Assembly (NCBI GenBank): GCA_031537795.1
Contig: JAVKNF010000008.1
Location: 1-24,412 of the forward strand
Length of the DNA: 24,412 bases
Source: JAVKNF01 sp031537795
GTDB taxonomy: Bacteria > Pseudomonadota > Alphaproteobacteria > Rickettsiales > Deianiraeaceae
Direction: 5' to 3'
Shown here: piece by piece, positions 24,215-24,412 of the stretch
How the letters are laid out: each line of letters begins with the position of its first letter
Numbering within the stretch: the stretch's first letter is position 1
The notes under the pieces: model-generated
The model's database searches: none
Seen by the model: the letters and a program-made list of their open reading frames with translations, nothing else
Told to the model about the DNA's origin: nothing
Program-made: the position numbers and the translations under genes

Positions 24215-24412
24215 AACTAAATTTAAAAAAGTAATTATAGAATACAGACATCTATTTATTTGCAAAAAATATCTCTAAAAATATAAAATTTCATCGCCGT
24301 ATTTAAACCCTTTCTACTTTTTGCAAAAACCTTGGTTTTCCTGGATAAATACGGTGTATAGTGTCTCAAAAGTGAATTAAAACTTTTAAATAGACAAGTC
24401 TCAGATTTTGTC
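24215..24412. other. Non-coding right-edge region rich in inverted repeats
   Basis: No open frame of note. Three palindromic structures are visible. First, CCGTATTTA (24297-24305) pairs with TAAATACGG (24346-24354), extendable by a G-T and a C-G pair to 24295-24356, and encloses a smaller hairpin AAAACC/GGTTTT (24326-24339). Second, TGTCT...AGACA (24362-24366, 24392-24396) encloses AAAAGT/ACTTTT (24368-24373, 24382-24387). Third, GACAA/TTGTC (24393-24397, 24408-24412). TTTGCAAAAA occurs twice (24259-24268, 24320-24329). It could be a terminator region, a palindromic repeat element or the edge of a mobile element continuing past the window. Confidence 0.5.

Noticed and set aside
24295..24356. 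tRNA or small structured RNA at the right edge
   Set aside because: There is no T-loop GTTCRA sequence or cloverleaf geometry; only hairpins are evident, so it was left as a non-coding repeat-like region.

Overview
The window is strongly AT-rich (roughly 25-30 % GC by eye), tightly packed and read with the standard bacterial code (TGA is used as a stop). The gene set suggests an endosymbiont-like alphaproteobacterium, most likely in or near Rickettsiales: a lone gene-transfer-agent-type HK97 portal gene, hflK, an isolated tuf, mltG, ligA, and several lysine/asparagine-rich proteins without recognisable homology. The organism appears to keep both peptidoglycan synthesis (mrdA/PBP2, mltG, a RodZ-like protein) and a Kdo-containing LPS core (waaA), which argues against Anaplasmataceae. 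This placement is inference from gene content; no phylogeny was run.

Positions 1-7932 hold four consecutive plus-strand genes that I cannot assign to any known family. The first is a giant repeat protein that is cut by the left window edge. Its reading frame is open from base 2 to 4345. It carries 36-bp in-frame tandem repeats, an (IENQ)6 array and a long alanine-rich stretch encoded almost entirely by GCA. It is followed by a 300-aa protein with a C-terminal membrane anchor, a rho-independent terminator, a 552-aa protein with a glycine-zipper membrane segment, and an overlapping 306-aa protein. The 306-aa protein ends in nearly the same tail anchor as the 300-aa protein. This is the accessory, fast-evolving part of the window and the best candidate for an undescribed envelope or host-interaction module.

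Positions 7943-9106 (minus) hold the lone portal gene. From 9213 to 24214 the window is mostly housekeeping. mrdA comes first, then an unknown coiled-coil protein and a secreted protein that looks like an M48 metallopeptidase whose HExxH site has decayed. These converge on waaA (minus). A RodZ-like gene, mltG and ligA follow as an overlapping operon. Then come an isolated tuf with a terminator, an hflK-rluD pair overlapping by ATGA, and a small two-TM membrane gene on the minus strand that overlaps the end of rluD. Last is a beta-carbonic anhydrase overlapping by ATGA with a glycosyltransferase-Nudix fusion.

The right edge (24215-24412) is non-coding and dense in inverted repeats; it may be a palindromic repeat or the end of a mobile element. 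No rRNA, tRNA, CRISPR array, transposase or origin was recognised. No gene-free stretch exceeds 300 bases.
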